64,000 nt of DNA from Lonicera japonica (GCA_021464415.1 CM038468.1:30430969-30494968); one strand, 5' to 3'. Counted from the first letter of the stretch, positions 23,685 to 37,304 are shown. Made by a program: numbers and translations. The notes: generated from the sequence alone by a model not told the origin.

Positions 23685-24850
23685 TGTGAACACCCCAATC
23701 CGCGACTCTCGTGTGAACCTAACAAGCATTCTGCATCAAGTCTTGAGTCATCATGCATACAAGAGACTGTTAGGAAAAATCTTGATTTTCGAGCGCGTTA
23801 GGAATCTACCGCAACCTTGTTGCCTCTTCGCATTTTTTGACAGCCAGCCGCACGCCCCCCAACCGCACGGTTGGAGCATACCCTAGCCGCACAGTTGGCT
23901 CCCAACCGTACGGTTGGCTTCGAGCCGTAAGCCCGAGCCACACGCTCCCTCCCTAGCCGTACGGCTGGCTCCTAGCCGCGCGGCTACCTGGGCCGTTTTT
24001 CTGCATTTTTTCTCTATAAATAGGACCCTTGGGCTCTCATTTTAGGCATCAACACTCACTAGTGTTTTTAGTAAGGCAAAATTCTGTCAAAATCATTAGA
24101 GAGTCTTCTTTTAGAGAATTTCTGGTGAGAGAAAGTTAGTGAGAGAGAAGGCTAGTGCGAGAAAGTTTTAGAGAGAGAAAGTTCTGAAGAGAGAAGGAGG
24201 CAAGGCTCTCATTTCTGCTTCAAGCGCACCAGGTACGTCTTTCTGCCACTCTACTAATTTCAATACTGCATTTAATTTCATTTTTAATACAGAAAATTAG
24301 ATAATTTGCAAAGAAGTTCACTGCTTTCAAAATAAATCCTTTCTAAGTTTTACTAGAAATCTAAAATCCGTTTTGACACGTTTTCAAAACAAACAAAAAT
24401 ACAAAAATAGTTTCTAAAGAAAGGAACTACGAGACTCTGATTTCATTCTACGAATGAATACGTAGGCGCTCGCAAAGCTCGAGTCTAATTTCAAAAGATT
24501 GTTTTAAACTAAATTTATCCGGAAAGGACTATTCTGAAAACTATCCGAACTATTTGCAAGATATCTAAAATAGGAATTAGATACATGATCCATTAAGAGA
24601 CTGGAAGGGCGAATTGGGTGCCTAACACCTTCCCAATTCGTAACGTAGTTCCCGAACCCTACCAAAGTAAATTTTCAAAATAATTCTCTGGTTTCAAACG
24701 TATGAAAGATAATTCATTTTCGAATTGTCCTTCGTACGATCTTTTGTTTGTTTTCTCGTAAAACAAACTGGCGACTCTACAAAACACGTTTTCAAATAAA
24801 ATCGAGAACGAGGACTCTTTTCTCTCGGGTCGCGGGTCCGGGTTCTCACA
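23685..24850 (+). mobile_element. Solo LTR (Tat/Ogre-like) with perfect 5-bp TSD
   Basis: Starts TGTGAACACCCC and ends GGGTTCTCACA, so the ends are TG...CA and partly inverted. The flanking CTCGG (23680-23684 and 24851-24855) is a perfect 5-bp target duplication. Inside are a TATA box CTATAAATAG (about 24012), a purine-rich leader with repeated GAGAGAAAG, and the GGTGCCTAACACCTTCCC segment seen in long plant gypsy LTRs. No internal retroelement sequence remains, which indicates LTR-LTR recombination. Confidence 0.85.
23840..23990 (+). repeat. GCCG-rich short tandem repeats in the solo LTR
   Basis: Repeated units of the type CAACCGCACGGTTGG / TAGCCGTACGGCTGG, several times in 150 bp just upstream of the TATA box. 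Many units are themselves small inverted repeats (AGCCGTACGGCT). GC content is far above the surroundings. Confidence 0.8.
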
Positions 24851-25789
24851 CTCGGAGCTTCCGCCTCAACTGGCGCTTTTTTCTAGCCCTTTTCTTCTTC
24901 TTTTTACAGAATCGATGAAGTAACATATGGACTTGGGTGGCCCCAAAGTTGGTTGGTTGCCCTTATAAGGGTTGATTTGTTCACGGTAGACTATTACATT
25001 TTCTTTTAATCATTGGCCCGCTCACGTGCCCTCGCTCTCAAACACACCTTCGAAAGCAAAACCCCGTACTTAATCGTGTTATTGTGGGTTTGAAGAGTTG
25101 CACATGCTATCAATCTTTTTTATCATTAATTTCACAAAACAAAATGGATTGTTGTGAGTAATGACCTTCATGGAAAGTGCGTGATGGCAATACAGATGTT
25201 TTGTGTGTGAAGTAGGTTCAATTGCATTTGCCATAACCAACCATAATTTTTTTCAATTTTTAGCCAAATCATTTCGATTAAAGGTTGGTCCTATCCATGT
25301 TCTCGATTGCCCCGCTAAAAATGTAGCCAATGCATGATTATTGGGTGCACACTACTCCTCCAAACTGGCTTATCATATTCATGATAAGGCCAAAGACGAG
25401 ATTCACATAATTTCACTAACGATCACCATATTGAATGAAATATTGACCTTTCTCACCGGAGCCATAAACGATAAATTTTCATCTAAAATAGGCAATAAGC
25501 TAATAATAAATAGAGAGGTTGCGTTGGTTACCTTCATGGCGTAGGTAGTCCACCCACCCCAGACGTTGTTCAAATGAAGCGCGCTGCAAAAAACCTTCCA
25601 AAAAACCAATGTCAATCAACCTCTCGATAACCATTATCTTATTTTGTAAGCATATTAAAACCATTCAAACTCCTTTAGGCATCAAAAACCTTGATAGCCC
25701 CCCTTGGTGTGATTTGCAAAACATTGGGTTTCATGGCAATGTTGCTTTGTGATGAAGAAGCCGTTAAGGAAGGGTTTGTAGAGATATTT

Positions 25790-26160
25790 TGGTTTTAGAG
25801 AAATTTTGTTCTTTTTTGACTACTGTGAGACCGGATTTTTTTGGTACAACTTGGGTCGGACTCACCCATTTGGTATTAGAGATTGGGTAAATAATTTTCG
25901 CATCTAGCAATTTCAATACCTATTTTCTTATAACTTCTTGCATATTTGGGTTCAACCGGCATTGAAATTACCTAGATGGTTTAACCTCTTCTTTTAAGTG
26001 AATTTTATGTGTGCAAATTAAAGGAATAATCCTTTGGAGATCGGCTAATGTCAAACCAAAAGCTTTCTTATGTTTCCCAAGCATACTTACCAACCTTACT
26101 TCTTATTCTTTTGAAAGTTCGGAAGAGATTACCATGGGGTAGTTATCGAAAGCACCTAGA
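25790..26160 (-). pseudogene. Athila-like reverse transcriptase, N-terminal part
   Basis: The minus strand reads AFGLTLADLQRIIPLICTHKIHLKEEVKPSR, then FQCRLNPNMQEVIRK, VLKLLDAKIIYPISNTKWVSPTQVVPKKSG. This is the highly conserved entrance of gypsy RT. It breaks up after about 25790 and the catalytic YxDD region is not visible. Normal function would be replication of the element's RNA; this copy cannot encode it. Confidence 0.85.
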
Positions 26161-26288
26161 AAAGTGTACTTCAAGTTGCTTGGCAATGGTTTAAGCTCCA
26201 TTTATCCTTCGAGCTTTGATGTTGGATTGGATGTGTTTTCCTTTTGCCTTTTTAAGCGTTAAACCTTTTCATTAAGCAAAGAAAACAC

Positions 26289-26657
26289 TTAGAAACTCTC
26301 ATCGAATCCATTAAAAGTGGTTATATTATCTTCCATTGAATCTAAATCATCAGTATCATGATTTTGTACTATTGACTTTATCATGTTAACATGTTCACTT
26401 TCTTTATCAAAATTATTTTGTTGTTTGTTTAAAGAGAACACTTTTAGCTTAAGAGTCATATTTTCAAGAGCTAATTTGACAATTCCATTCTTGCAATTAA
26501 TGATGGCATTTAATATAACAAGAAATAGTCTTCCGAGAATGATGAAAATTTCATTAGTGGGATTTAGTACTTGGATCTTTGAAACCCACCAAAGTGACAA
26601 TTGCCAATTAAACATGAAATTATTGGGCAACCGAGATCTTTGAATTTTGTAACACAA
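26289..26657 (-). pseudogene. Athila-like aspartic protease region
   Basis: A 122-codon frame ends with FIILGRLFLVILNAIINCKNGIVKLALENMTLKLKVFSLNKQQNN, matching the ILGRPFL...AIINCRNG...FGNMTL segment that follows the flap in plant gypsy proteases. The catalytic DxG strand upstream is not legible (the frame has FNWQLSLWWVSK there), so the enzyme is defective. Confidence 0.8.
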
Positions 26658-27099
26658 GTGCCCTATATTTTTTTTCCCAATTTTCTCTTCCTCTTCCCTT
26701 ACATTATCTTCATTTTCTAGCCCTCAGTTGGTGTTGACTCGGCTATATCCACTGGCATAGTCTTATCAATGATCTTTCTACTTTTAAGGGCCGTGATGGA
26801 TTTTAACTCTCCTACGTTCCTACTTGACTCCTCTTCCTCAATTATTATGGCTTGCCTTTTAGGATTAGCTAAAGGTTAGGTTGAAAACTTCCTTTTTTCT
26901 TGGGTTACTAAAGCAATGGTGATTTTGGACATTTGGATTTTAAGGTCACCTATATCTCGATCGGTCTTTTTCAAAAATTGATGCAACATCGTCTCTAAAT
27001 TCAAATTTCAATTTAAAGGACCAAAAGAATTTTGAGTTGGAGGTTGTTTTTGGTGATTTTGAAATGAATTAGAATTCAAATTTTCATTTGCATTGGCAG

Positions 27100-28213
27100 T
27101 TCCCTCCGACTAAAGTTTGGGTGATTCCTTCATACCTTATTGTATCTTTGTGAAAAAGGGTCATTTTCTGGCGATTGTAGAAATTCATGGCATTAACTTG
27201 TGATGGGTTCAAAAAACTTCCTAAAGAATGGAATATTGTGATAATCCTCTATGGAGTGCTTCACTTTCTCACAAATTACACACAAAAAACTCGATCTTAC
27301 CACTTTCACCTTTTTAAGTTTGCTAGACTCTATAGCCTTAACTTTCTTGGACAATTAACGAATTTTCAATTCCATATCATCCCTTTTGCTCAATTAGTAC
27401 AAACCCCCTTATCTGATGGTTTTGCTTTGGTATCCTTCATGTAGGTGCTCCAATTTTGGGCATCCTCTCTAATTTGATCAAAATAAACAAGGCTTCCTCC
27501 GAATTTTTACTTAAAAATTGCCCATTACACATGGTTTCAATAAAAGTGCGCATGAAAAGTTTAAGAAACTCATGAAAGTAACTCACAATGCTCCAGGTCT
27601 TATGACCATGATGAGAGCAAGAATTTAAAATTTCTTTGTACCATTCCCAACACTTGTAAAAGCTTTCGTTTTCTTTAGGTGAAAATTTTGAAATTGCCCT
27701 TCTCAAGACATTTGTTCGGTGAATAAGAATTTTTTTTTTCAAGAACTCGGCTTGGATTTTTTGCATGATGGAATCGAATGAGGTCTTTGAGTATTGAGCC
27801 ATAATTTTCCTTTATTTTTTAAAGAAAAATGGAATCAATTTTAATCGCATGATTTCTTCATTTGTATTTGGCTCTTAAAATATGGAACAAACTTTCTCAA
27901 AATCTTTCAAATGCAAATAAGTTTTCGGAATCCATATCATGAAAAGTAGGGATGTGTTTAAGCATACCCATCTTAAGAGTGAATGTGCCGGGAGGATTAG
28001 TGAGAAGAAGGATGCAAGAGTTTGTTAAAGTACCTCTTGGAGGTTGAAGGTATCCTGCATTGTTTGAACCGAAAGATTTTGATTGGTGTTTTTGGCATTT
28101 GAATCATTGTTGCTATCTTCGTTAGATGCCATTGGATACGACAGTGGTGGTGGAGATGGAGAACTTGAAGGTGGTGGATCTCTAGGTGGGTTTGTTCGAA
28201 GATCGACGTACAA
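27100..28213 (-). pseudogene. Athila-like gag
   Basis: Begins near 28213 with a proline-rich leader. Next comes GTFTLKMGMLKHIPTFHDMDSENLFAFERF near 27990-27900, then the retrotransposon gag core FLKKKILIHRTNVLRRAISKFSPKENESFYKCWEWYKEILNSCSHHG with FIETMCNGQFLSKNSEEA (27802-27437). Family gag proteins form the nucleoprotein particle. Frameshifts split leader and core. No CCHC knuckle is readable below 27437. Confidence 0.85.
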
Positions 28214-28362
28214 GTTCCCTAGTATAAGCCCGAGATAAAGATCTCAAATGGATGTCACCTATAAAAGAATGTAAAAACAAGCAAGAAAAACTTATTCACA
28301 AAAGGATAAGAGATATTTACAAAGCAATTTTTGTATAAAATCGTGATTCATCTTTCACTATA

Positions 28363-28380
28363 TCCCTAACAACAGTGCTA
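28363..28380 (-). promoter_or_regulatory. Decayed tRNA-Asp-type primer binding site
   Basis: Minus strand TAGCACTGTTGTTAGGGA lies a few bases inside the end of the 5' LTR. The Athila-type site is TGGCGCCGTTGCCGGGGA; most differences are C-to-T or G-to-A changes, as expected from methylated-cytosine decay. Confidence 0.75.
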
Positions 28381-28386
28381 AAAACT

Positions 28387-30226
28387 TGACGATGCGAGAA
28401 TATTGTGTTGCAATAGGAACCTAAGTGCAAGTTTGTAAAATTGTAATATAACTCGGTAAGTCCAAGTGTCGAACCACAAGGATAATCGAAAAGATGTGGA
28501 ATTAATCATATATTAATGGATTTTTCGTCTTTGTAAAGTAGTTTTGATTTTTTAGAATAACAAATGTAAAACTGGTAATGAGGGTAGCTAAATTTGAGAA
28601 ATTGCTAAGGCAATCGAAATCGGTATCGGTATCGCGTTGCTAACAAAGTTAAGTAAAAATGATCCCATGCAAAATTCTCAAATAAAATTCCTAAATAGAG
28701 AACATATTACACTTCTTTAAGACAAAGGGTGCGAAGCCTTTCCAACTCATTCCCGTATAATGCCGTATAAAGAGAAGGTGTAGTCAAGACTTAAATGGGC
28801 ATGAATTTCTAATCTTTATCTCGTAGCAAAGAGTGCGAAGGCTTAGCAACTCATTCCCGTATAATGTTAAAACAAGATATTAATACAAAATTTATTAAAT
28901 AAAAGATAAAACAATATTACGTATGTGAGTACTCATGGTTAGTTTTACTTTTAGGCAATTGACTTGTTTGAGATAATGGTCAACTAAAAAGTTAACTCAA
29001 AAATCTTAACAATTCATTTGTCTAAGCTTGCAAGGTCTAGTTGGAGATAAAGTTATCCGGTTTAGACTTATTTTATAAATATACAATGAATCCTTGATTA
29101 ATGGTGCGGTATTATTTATTACATAAACTTAAAGACCATTCTTAGTCACACCTTAAATAAGAATATGACGAGTCTAAAACATCACATAAAGTGTGTAAAT
29201 CACTCATCATGTCATTAAGAATGTTAAGGATTGGAATTCCAAATTTATAGTGATTCTATAAAAGTCAAGAGCTCAATATATTTGACATAAATAGGCAAAT
29301 CTTTTATAGATTGGAAGAATATAACCTTTCAAGAAATACAAGTGTATCATCTCCCCATTTATGCTTAAGAACTAGATATAGTTGGCATATAAAGTCAAAT
29401 CATCATACGGGGATATTTTGTAAGATTATGGAATGGTTGATTAAATGAACAAAAACAAGGATTCAAGAATATTCAACAATACTAAACCAAAAAATAAAAT
29501 TAAACTCACATAATGATCATATTGCAAACTTCATCCTTAGCCTTAGCAAAATGATTTACTCCATAATCAATGTAGATACAAGAATTATAAAAGTATATTC
29601 CATTTCACTTTCATGAATGTTACAAGCTCAAAGCAAACTAGAAATATAGCTAAAAGTAAGAACATGTTTTGTCTCCCTCTCACATCTCCACTTAAAGCCC
29701 AGGAGTTACGATTTATTTTCTCCAATGGGAAATAGCCACCTCTCTATTAAATGAAATATTCTTTGAGATTGAGATTTGTAGCCACATTTACTCTCCAAGC
29801 TAACTATGGGTTGTTGAGTAAAAGCAGGGATGTGACATAAAGCATCAAGCATGGCTCTAGATCATTTTTGGCTTGAGCTAGATTAATCCAAATGTTGAAA
29901 ATAATTCCATGATTGATCTAGCAAACTTTTTTCCATCTCTAGATTGATCTTGGTATGAGCTAAATTGATATAGCTCATTGACTTTTTGCTTTAAAGGACA
30001 AATATTGCTCGGTTCATCATTATTCTCTTATCCATTACATTTCTTGAGATCTAGAGACACCAAAATAAATACAAAATGTGCATTTCCAAGCAATGTTAAA
30101 TACAAAACATGCTTCAAGACTAATCGCGAGATAAGTTAGCAAACTGAGAAGTTTTAGAGAATTAAATGCATCAAACGACTCCGAAAATGAGTGTGTGTGA
30201 ATGACAATATTATATATTTATCAAAT
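28387..30226 (-). repeat. 5' LTR of the Athila-like element
   Basis: About 1.84 kb, from TGATAAATATATAAT (30226 downward) to CATCGTCA at 28387, next to the primer site. The stretch CCTTGTGGTTCGACACTTGG close to its 3' end is typical of Athila LTRs. Only its first 320 bp can be compared with the truncated 3' LTR. Confidence 0.8.
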
Positions 30227-31252
30227 TGCCGCTTAATTTTTTGAAATTATAATTTTACCCTTATACTTATTTTTAAAAATTACAAATATATGGGTACATT
30301 CTAGTTAAATTTCCCCTCCTCCAGTTTTTAAAAATTTACTAATAGTATTATTTTTGGCCCCCTTAATCCTGAACACAATGTTAAACAAACATGGTGGATT
30401 TTTTTGTCATTAACTTGATTATTTACCAAAATGTTAGTGTTAGTGTTAGTTTAGTCATTTGATTTAGTTCATATATCATCACTCATAATACACTAAAAAT
30501 TGTAGACATTTTTGGAACTGTACACTAAAACTTAAATAATTTAACATATCTTTTATTTGAGTTAGTGCTTGACCAAATATTAAGTATGTACCAAAATTCA
30601 TGCAATTAATCTAAATTTTTGGCTAGAGAGGGTTTGGTTCTAAACTTTGGTACAGGTTGTAGGCACTACACGCAATCGTGCTAGTTGTAAGACATGTAGT
30701 ATCTCCTTATCTTGACACGTGTCAATCTAGCTTTGGTCACTGTTCCAAGCTGTCTAAACATAGTTGAATTGACATATAAGGTTATTCATATCATTTCTTT
30801 AAAAGTTATACCATATATTTTAAAAGTTGTACATTATTTTATCACTATTATCATTTATATATAAAGATATTTCCTCTTTATATTTTTTTTAAAGAATAAA
30901 TAGTATTTAACATGAGAAAAAACTTGTGATCTTTAAAGTTTAAACATGTATCATAACCACTAAATCAAACCCTATTTTGTGCTATTAAAGTGTAATTAAA
31001 ACTTACATACCATAAATAAATTATGAAGTAATATTTCACAACTTTTGATTGTGCCATGGGTTATAACATCTCATTATCTATATTATCAATTCTGCAAGAA
31101 ACTTGTAGTTTATCTTTGGTTTGCATCTAAAATCATAAAATTATTTTTTGTTAATTTGTAGTATTGCGTATATTGAGTGTACTACAACGTCTTGTATATT
31201 ATTAAAAACCTAGTTTGAGCGCTCATTGAATTAATATCAACTTTATTCATTT
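30227..31252. other. AT-rich stretch between the Athila-like element and the MULE
   Basis: No coding signal, RNA gene or element ends recognised. Confidence 0.45.
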
Positions 31253-31261
31253 TATTTATAA

Positions 31262-31440
31262 GGGTAAAAGATCAAAAAGCACAATGAACTTTACACTTTT
31301 TTACAAAATGGGTAACATATTTTTTTTTCGACAATTTTGACATTAAACTTTTAATTTGTTTTCATTTTGGTCACACGGTACACCCCCGTTTGGCTTTCGT
31401 TAACGGAAGTTTGATGTGGACATTAACATTTAGATGTGTC
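31262..31440 (+). repeat. Left TIR of the MULE
   Basis: Matches the reverse complement of 42965-43147 with scattered mismatches and small indels. Confidence 0.9.
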
Positions 31441-32016
31441 CATTAAATTAAAAAGAAATTAATATAAAAAGTTAATTCATTTAACCATGTTTGTCCCCAT
31501 TTACACAAACCCTATTCCACCAAATCAACGAGTAAGAAGGAGAGAAACCTTAATTCGTAAATCCGAGTTCCAATTAGTGAAATCAAGGAGGAATTACAAC
31601 TAAGTATCATCCATTTAAGGTTATATTTGTTTGTTTATACATGATTTTAAGCATTTTCATCCATTAACCTAGATTTATATGGGATGAATTGAATATAATA
31701 TGATATTGAAATTCGAAAATTGCACCGGGGGAATAATTTATTATTTGTTTTTTAGTGTTATTTGTTTTTGTTCTTTTCTTTTGTTTATTTCTCGTTAGGA
31801 GTGTACATATCAATACTTTATATTTGTTTCTTCTTATACACTAATTGTATTATAACACTCATTTGTATTTCTGCAGTGACTAATTATTTTGTTATTCATT
31901 TAAATCATGTTGAGAAGTTTGTTAGTGAACCTTTACTCCATTATCATGGTGGTAAAGTGGACTACTTTTATAATATTGATCATGACAAAATGTCTTACTT
32001 TGAAATTAAAGGAATG

Positions 32017-32580
32017 GTTGAAGATTTAAGTTATAAGAATATTGCAAAGTTATACTGCCTTATTCATAGAAAGTCAGGAAACTGGTCTTAGGCTAATTGA
32101 CAATGACAAAGACATAAGTGATATGATGGTTCATGTGCAAGCCACTGGTGGTTTTGAAATTTATGTTGAACATGATAAAGGCAAAAGTAAAGTAGATTAT
32201 GTTGCACCCAGTGCTCCACTACCCCTACTGCCCTCACTGATGAAATGATAGATGATGTAGGTGAAGAAAGTGAAAATGAAGAGCTTGTAGAGATTAGGGT
32301 TGAAGATTTAAGTTATAAGAATATTGCAAAGTTATACTGCCTTATTCATAGAAAGTCAATGGAAACTGGTCTTAGGCTAATTGACAATGACAAAGACATA
32401 AGTGATATGATGGTTCATGTGCAAGCCACTGGTGGTTTTGAAATTTATGTTGAACATGATAAAGGCAAAAGTAAAGTAGATTATATTGCACCCAGTGCTC
32501 CACTACCCCTACTGCCCTCACTGATGAAATGATGGATGATGTAGGTGGAAAAAGTGAAAATGAAGAGCTTGTAGAGATTA
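32017..32580 (+). repeat. 282-bp tandem duplication in MURA
   Basis: Two nearly identical units start at 32017 and 32299, each covering the second half of the PB1-like domain and the SAPLPLLPSLMK linker. The first unit lacks two bases (GTCAGGAAAC against GTCAATGGAAAC), which shifts its frame; the second reads through. Very low divergence points to a recent event. Confidence 0.9.
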
Positions 32581-35500
32581 GGAAGAAAATTCACAGCTTG
32601 AGATTAAAAATGAGGCAAGTTAGTGCACCCAGTGCCCCCACTATCCCCACTGCCCCTCTTGATACTGCACCCAGTGCCCACACTGCCCCTGTTAATGCTG
32701 CTCTTATTAATGCTCCCCCTGTTGATACTGATAATGTAGATGATGATTTTGTGATTGATAATGTAAAGGATAAGGAGTATGATAGTGAAGATGTTGATTT
32801 GATCAATACATTAGTCCAATGAAGATGAGGATGGAAGTTTTAAAAGGATTAAAGAGAGATACCTTGTTTTTAATAAAAACACTGAATTTTTTTTTTTTAA
32901 AAATGAACTAGTAAAAGGAATGAAGTTTGTTGACCCTGATCAGTTGAAACATGCTTTAAGATGTTAAGCAGTTGCTAAGGTACCCTATGTGCTGAAGGGT
33001 GTCCTTAGAGATTATGGGCAACTTACATGCGTGATGAAGACAGCTTCCAAATTAAATCACTTAGATATGAGCATAAGTGTATTAGAAATTTCAAGATAAA
33101 GCTTGCAAATTCTAAGTGGCTTGCAAAACAATATGAAAAGAAAATAATTGCTAATCCTAATTGGAAGTTGAAGGACTTCAAAGTTGATGTATTAAAGAAA
33201 TATGCAGTCAATGTCTCATTAGTTCAGTGTTATAGGGCTAAGAAAATTTCTTTTAGGGAAGTTGAACTATTATTGGTTGATCATTATAGCAAAGTGTGGG
33301 ATTTTGCAGGTGAAGTTATTAGGTTTAATCCTGGCAGTATAATTAGGATACAATCCGATAGACCAGATCCCACTAAACATGGTCATTTTTTAAGGATGTA
33401 TGTTTGTTTTAATGCATTAAAGAAGGGTTGGATGGCTAAGTGTGGGCCTGTTATAGGTATGGCTGGGTGTTTCTTAAAGACTTTCTATAAATGTGAGTTA
33501 TTAATAGCTATAGGTAGGGATGGAAACCACCACATGTTTCCAATTGCAGGGATAGTGGTTGAGGTTAAGAGTAGAGATACATGGGATTAGTTCATTGATA
33601 ATCTAAAAGATGACTTAGGGGTAATAACGGGTGAGGGTTTGATAGTTATTATTGATTGGCAAAATTATTTGGTTCATTCAATTACAGCATTATTACCTAT
33701 GTGTTATGCACATTTATGTAAACTTTACGAAGAAACATAGTGGTGCACAATTCAAAAGCTTGTTTTGGATGGCTAGTAAGAGTGGGACCCTTGAGGAGTT
33801 TGATAATGTCATGGTAAAGATCAAGAAATTAGATACGGATGCTTTTAAGTACCTCATGAAGCAAAAGCCATATATATGGGCAAAGACATTCCAATATCCA
33901 TTTATCAAGTGTGATGCAGTTGAAAACAGTATGTGAAACATTAAATGGTTTCATACTTGAGGCTAGGCATAAGCCTATCATTTATATGCTTAAAGAGATT
34001 AAGGTGGTACTGATGGTTAAAATGCAAAAGAAAAGGGAAGTTATGGATGGGCGGGAAAGGTTGCTATGCCTACAGGCTGAGCTAAACTTGAGAAAAATAA
34101 GAACCAACACAAGTACATTGTCCCACTTGCAATAATGATTTACTATTCTATTTTTAGTATTGAATTACTTTTGACATAATATTAAATTATTTTTCACTGG
34201 TATTAGTAGACCACTTATAATGGGAATAATGAATTGGAAGTGAGAAATGGGATGGATGGATATGTGGTGGACCTCCTAGCTTGTACTTATAGTTGTAGGA
34301 ATTAGGAAGTAAGTGGGATCCTTTGCCCACATGCCATTTCAACCATCCATTATAAGAAGGATGACTCATTAAAATATATGGTTAAGTGGTATACTGTTGA
34401 GCTAACAAAGAAGGCCTATTCACATGCCTTGTATCCATTGAATGGTGAGAAGATGTGGATGAAGACACCTTATGAATAGTTCTTACCTCCACTTACTAGA
34501 AGGATGCCTGGGAGGCCACAACATGCTCTGAGGAAGGAATTACATGAGAAAGATAAAGAAAAGAAGAACCCAGCTTAAATTAGCAAAAGGGAAAGACAAA
34601 TGAGTTGTAGCAAATGCAAATAATATGGCCATAAAAAGAAAACATGTCAACCAACTAATATAAGTATCACCATTTGTTGTTTTAACTCATTTTTTATTTA
34701 TGTTAACTGTTGTAATTGAGTAAAACACATTCCTGTAACAGGTGAGTAATGTAGCAACTACTTCAAGGAGACAATTTGATGCTGTAGTGGGGACATAATA
34801 GGATGCTATATCTACAGCAAGGAAGAGACAATCACAACCAACACCACCTAGAACCATGTCAACTAGATCTACACCAACTATAACAAATAAAAGTGTCCCA
34901 ATTGAACACATTAGACCTAAACTGCATGTGAGTTATGTAACACCCCCTTTTTAAATCTCAAGCTCCGAATAGTGAAATACTGTTATGAAAGGAAAGACAG
35001 GGTTCGGAGACTTCTGATAAGTCATATTAGTTTATTTAAGTTTGTTAAAATGTCCGTAACTCATTTCGGGTGGTTCGAGTCAAAATCGAGATGTAGATTG
35101 TAGTTTTCAATTTACCCGACTTCATAATTTTGGGATAATTTGGAGGATGTGTAACTTCTTCGTTTCTTGCCAGATTGAGTTTTGGTTCTCTTATGGATCT
35201 AGATTTTTAGGCAATCTACAATTTCCATGCTTGGCCGTAAGGCAAATTCGAACTTCTAGTAGGTCGAAACTGAGCGCAAAATAGGTCAATCGCTATCAGT
35301 TGTTCATTCGGTAACATTAACGCGCTTACTTCGTCAAATTTTTGGCAATTATCTGTCCAAAATTTGGGGACACTTTTTTTAGGAATTTGTAGAGCTCTGA
35401 ATAAGATTTCTATAGACATAAAAATCATCTCAATTGGACTTCCGAGCGAAAAGATATGGCCATCCAAAGTTCAATGCTGTAGCTCCCCCACGTGTGAACA

Positions 35501-37304
35501 GTACCCGCGAATGTAAGCAACATTTTATATATATATACAACCAGTTCCTTCTTCCTCATTCCACCACAAAACTCATGAGAGCTTCTAGAGAGAGATAGAG
35601 AAAAGATTTTTGATTCTCTTGTGGATTTCTCATCTCCCCATCCAAAGATTAAGCTCAAAAGTCATCCAAACCATTTTCTAAACAACTATTCATCTTTTTC
35701 ATTCTTCCTCCTCATCCATGGCAGTTTGAGCTCAGGATTGGAGCTCAGAATTTGGGATCACACATCATCAATTCGAGGATGAAGCTTCAGTTATGTGGGA
35801 ATCTCGTACTAAAACATAATTTTCAACTTATTGTAGTTTGATTTTGATTATATCATTTGTTTACAAAAAGAAACTTAGCTTTTTAAAATGGGTTTGTCAC
35901 ATGTGTTGAGATTTTGAGTAAATATTGAAATTTATACTTCTAATGGTTCACATATAGCCTAAATCACATGAATTGACAAAACATTACAATAAATTACTTG
36001 ATTCACATCAAAACCCCACTTGGGACCTACTTAGTTACTATTAACCTTTGATATAAAATTACAAAACTTCTTAAGAATCCAAGTGGTGGAATTTCTTGAC
36101 GAAATAGATGTTGAATAACTTATCATTCTTAATGAAGTTACTTATATGAGATTACCCCTTTTGGTTACGTCATTGACATTATATCTTTACTTTAAGATTC
36201 ATCATGAGTCCAACTACTAATTTCATGTTTAATATACAAATTTGGGGGTTTTGGGATTGATGCGTATAGTGAAGTTGGTTATGGATTCTAAACGATAGAT
36301 ATACACTTTTATACCATCAATTAAGGTTATTGTACAATATCTATGTGTAGTGCACTAAAGGTGGAATCGGTGTACAACAACCTTCGAGCCTATTGCCTTA
36401 TGTTGATCTTGTTAGCACTAGTAGAGAGTATACACCTATGATACACTCTAAAGGAGTAAGAAATATAACTTGATAGAATGTAGGTTGCTAAGGCTTCAAA
36501 AATACCTAGCTTAGAAGCCGTAAAATACTAGTTGGGCTAAAAGCATGATGATTAATGCTTAACCTGACGATATGGTTTAAGAACTATTATAAACATTGAC
36601 GGCTTTGGTTTTATACACTTGACACGTTATATATTGTGAGATGCCGATAATGACCTAAATGGTCACAATATGTGAATGACCTTGTAGTGATAAGCCAATA
36701 GGTATAATGCGAGGTAATGATTATATTGATGAATGGTGGATGATTGTATGATTGTATATATATGTGTGTGGATTGCCATCCGTGTGGTGGATGGTTTAAT
36801 TGATGATATATACATGTACATTGTTAAGTAAGGAATTGATATATTCCCGTTGAATAATCACACATATGGGTTGGTTACACATATGTATATTTGTGAATAA
36901 TGATAAGGCCTATAATGTGAATTACTTTATCGAAGCAATGTAAACTAGTGATACATGCATTTTGTTATTATCACATTACTATTATGTTATGGGATGGCTT
37001 GCGTGAACATTGTATTGTGTATATTACGATTCATTACTAAATCTTATGTTGATATAAGTATAATGATGAGATTTAATAGTCTATGTGAAGTCTCGGCGCG
37101 GGTTGGTCTCTAACGATTAAGACCTTAAGTTGGGGCAGAATGCCCCTGGGTGCAAGAACCGAAACCGTCAATGGAAATGAACGAGAGGCCCTGTTTTCGC
37201 GTGAGTGAAAAGCCACAAAATGCAGACCTGGTGACGCTTAGACGATTGCGATTATTATTGTTATGATGGTCGAGGCCGTGAGGGCCATTGAGAGACAATG
37301 TCTT

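Larger units (their letters stand above)
21749..30226 (-). mobile_element. Athila-like Ty3/gypsy retrotransposon, truncated at its 3' LTR
   Basis: Minus-strand element with, in order, a 5' LTR (30226-28387), decayed tRNA-Asp-type primer site, gag, protease, the first part of RT, a C-terminal extension, a polypurine tract and a 3' LTR cut to 324 bp. Integrase is not recognisable. The RT fingers/palm start (LADLQRIIPLICTHKIHL, then NPNMQEVIRK) and the primer site fit the Athila branch. A 1166-bp solo LTR has inserted at 23685. Stops and frameshifts occur throughout. No TSD can be tested because the left end is missing. Confidence 0.85.

Noticed and set aside
33027..33590. 187-codon ORF as an active protein
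   Set aside because: It is a middle slice of MURA lacking both ends, with the first catalytic Asp replaced.
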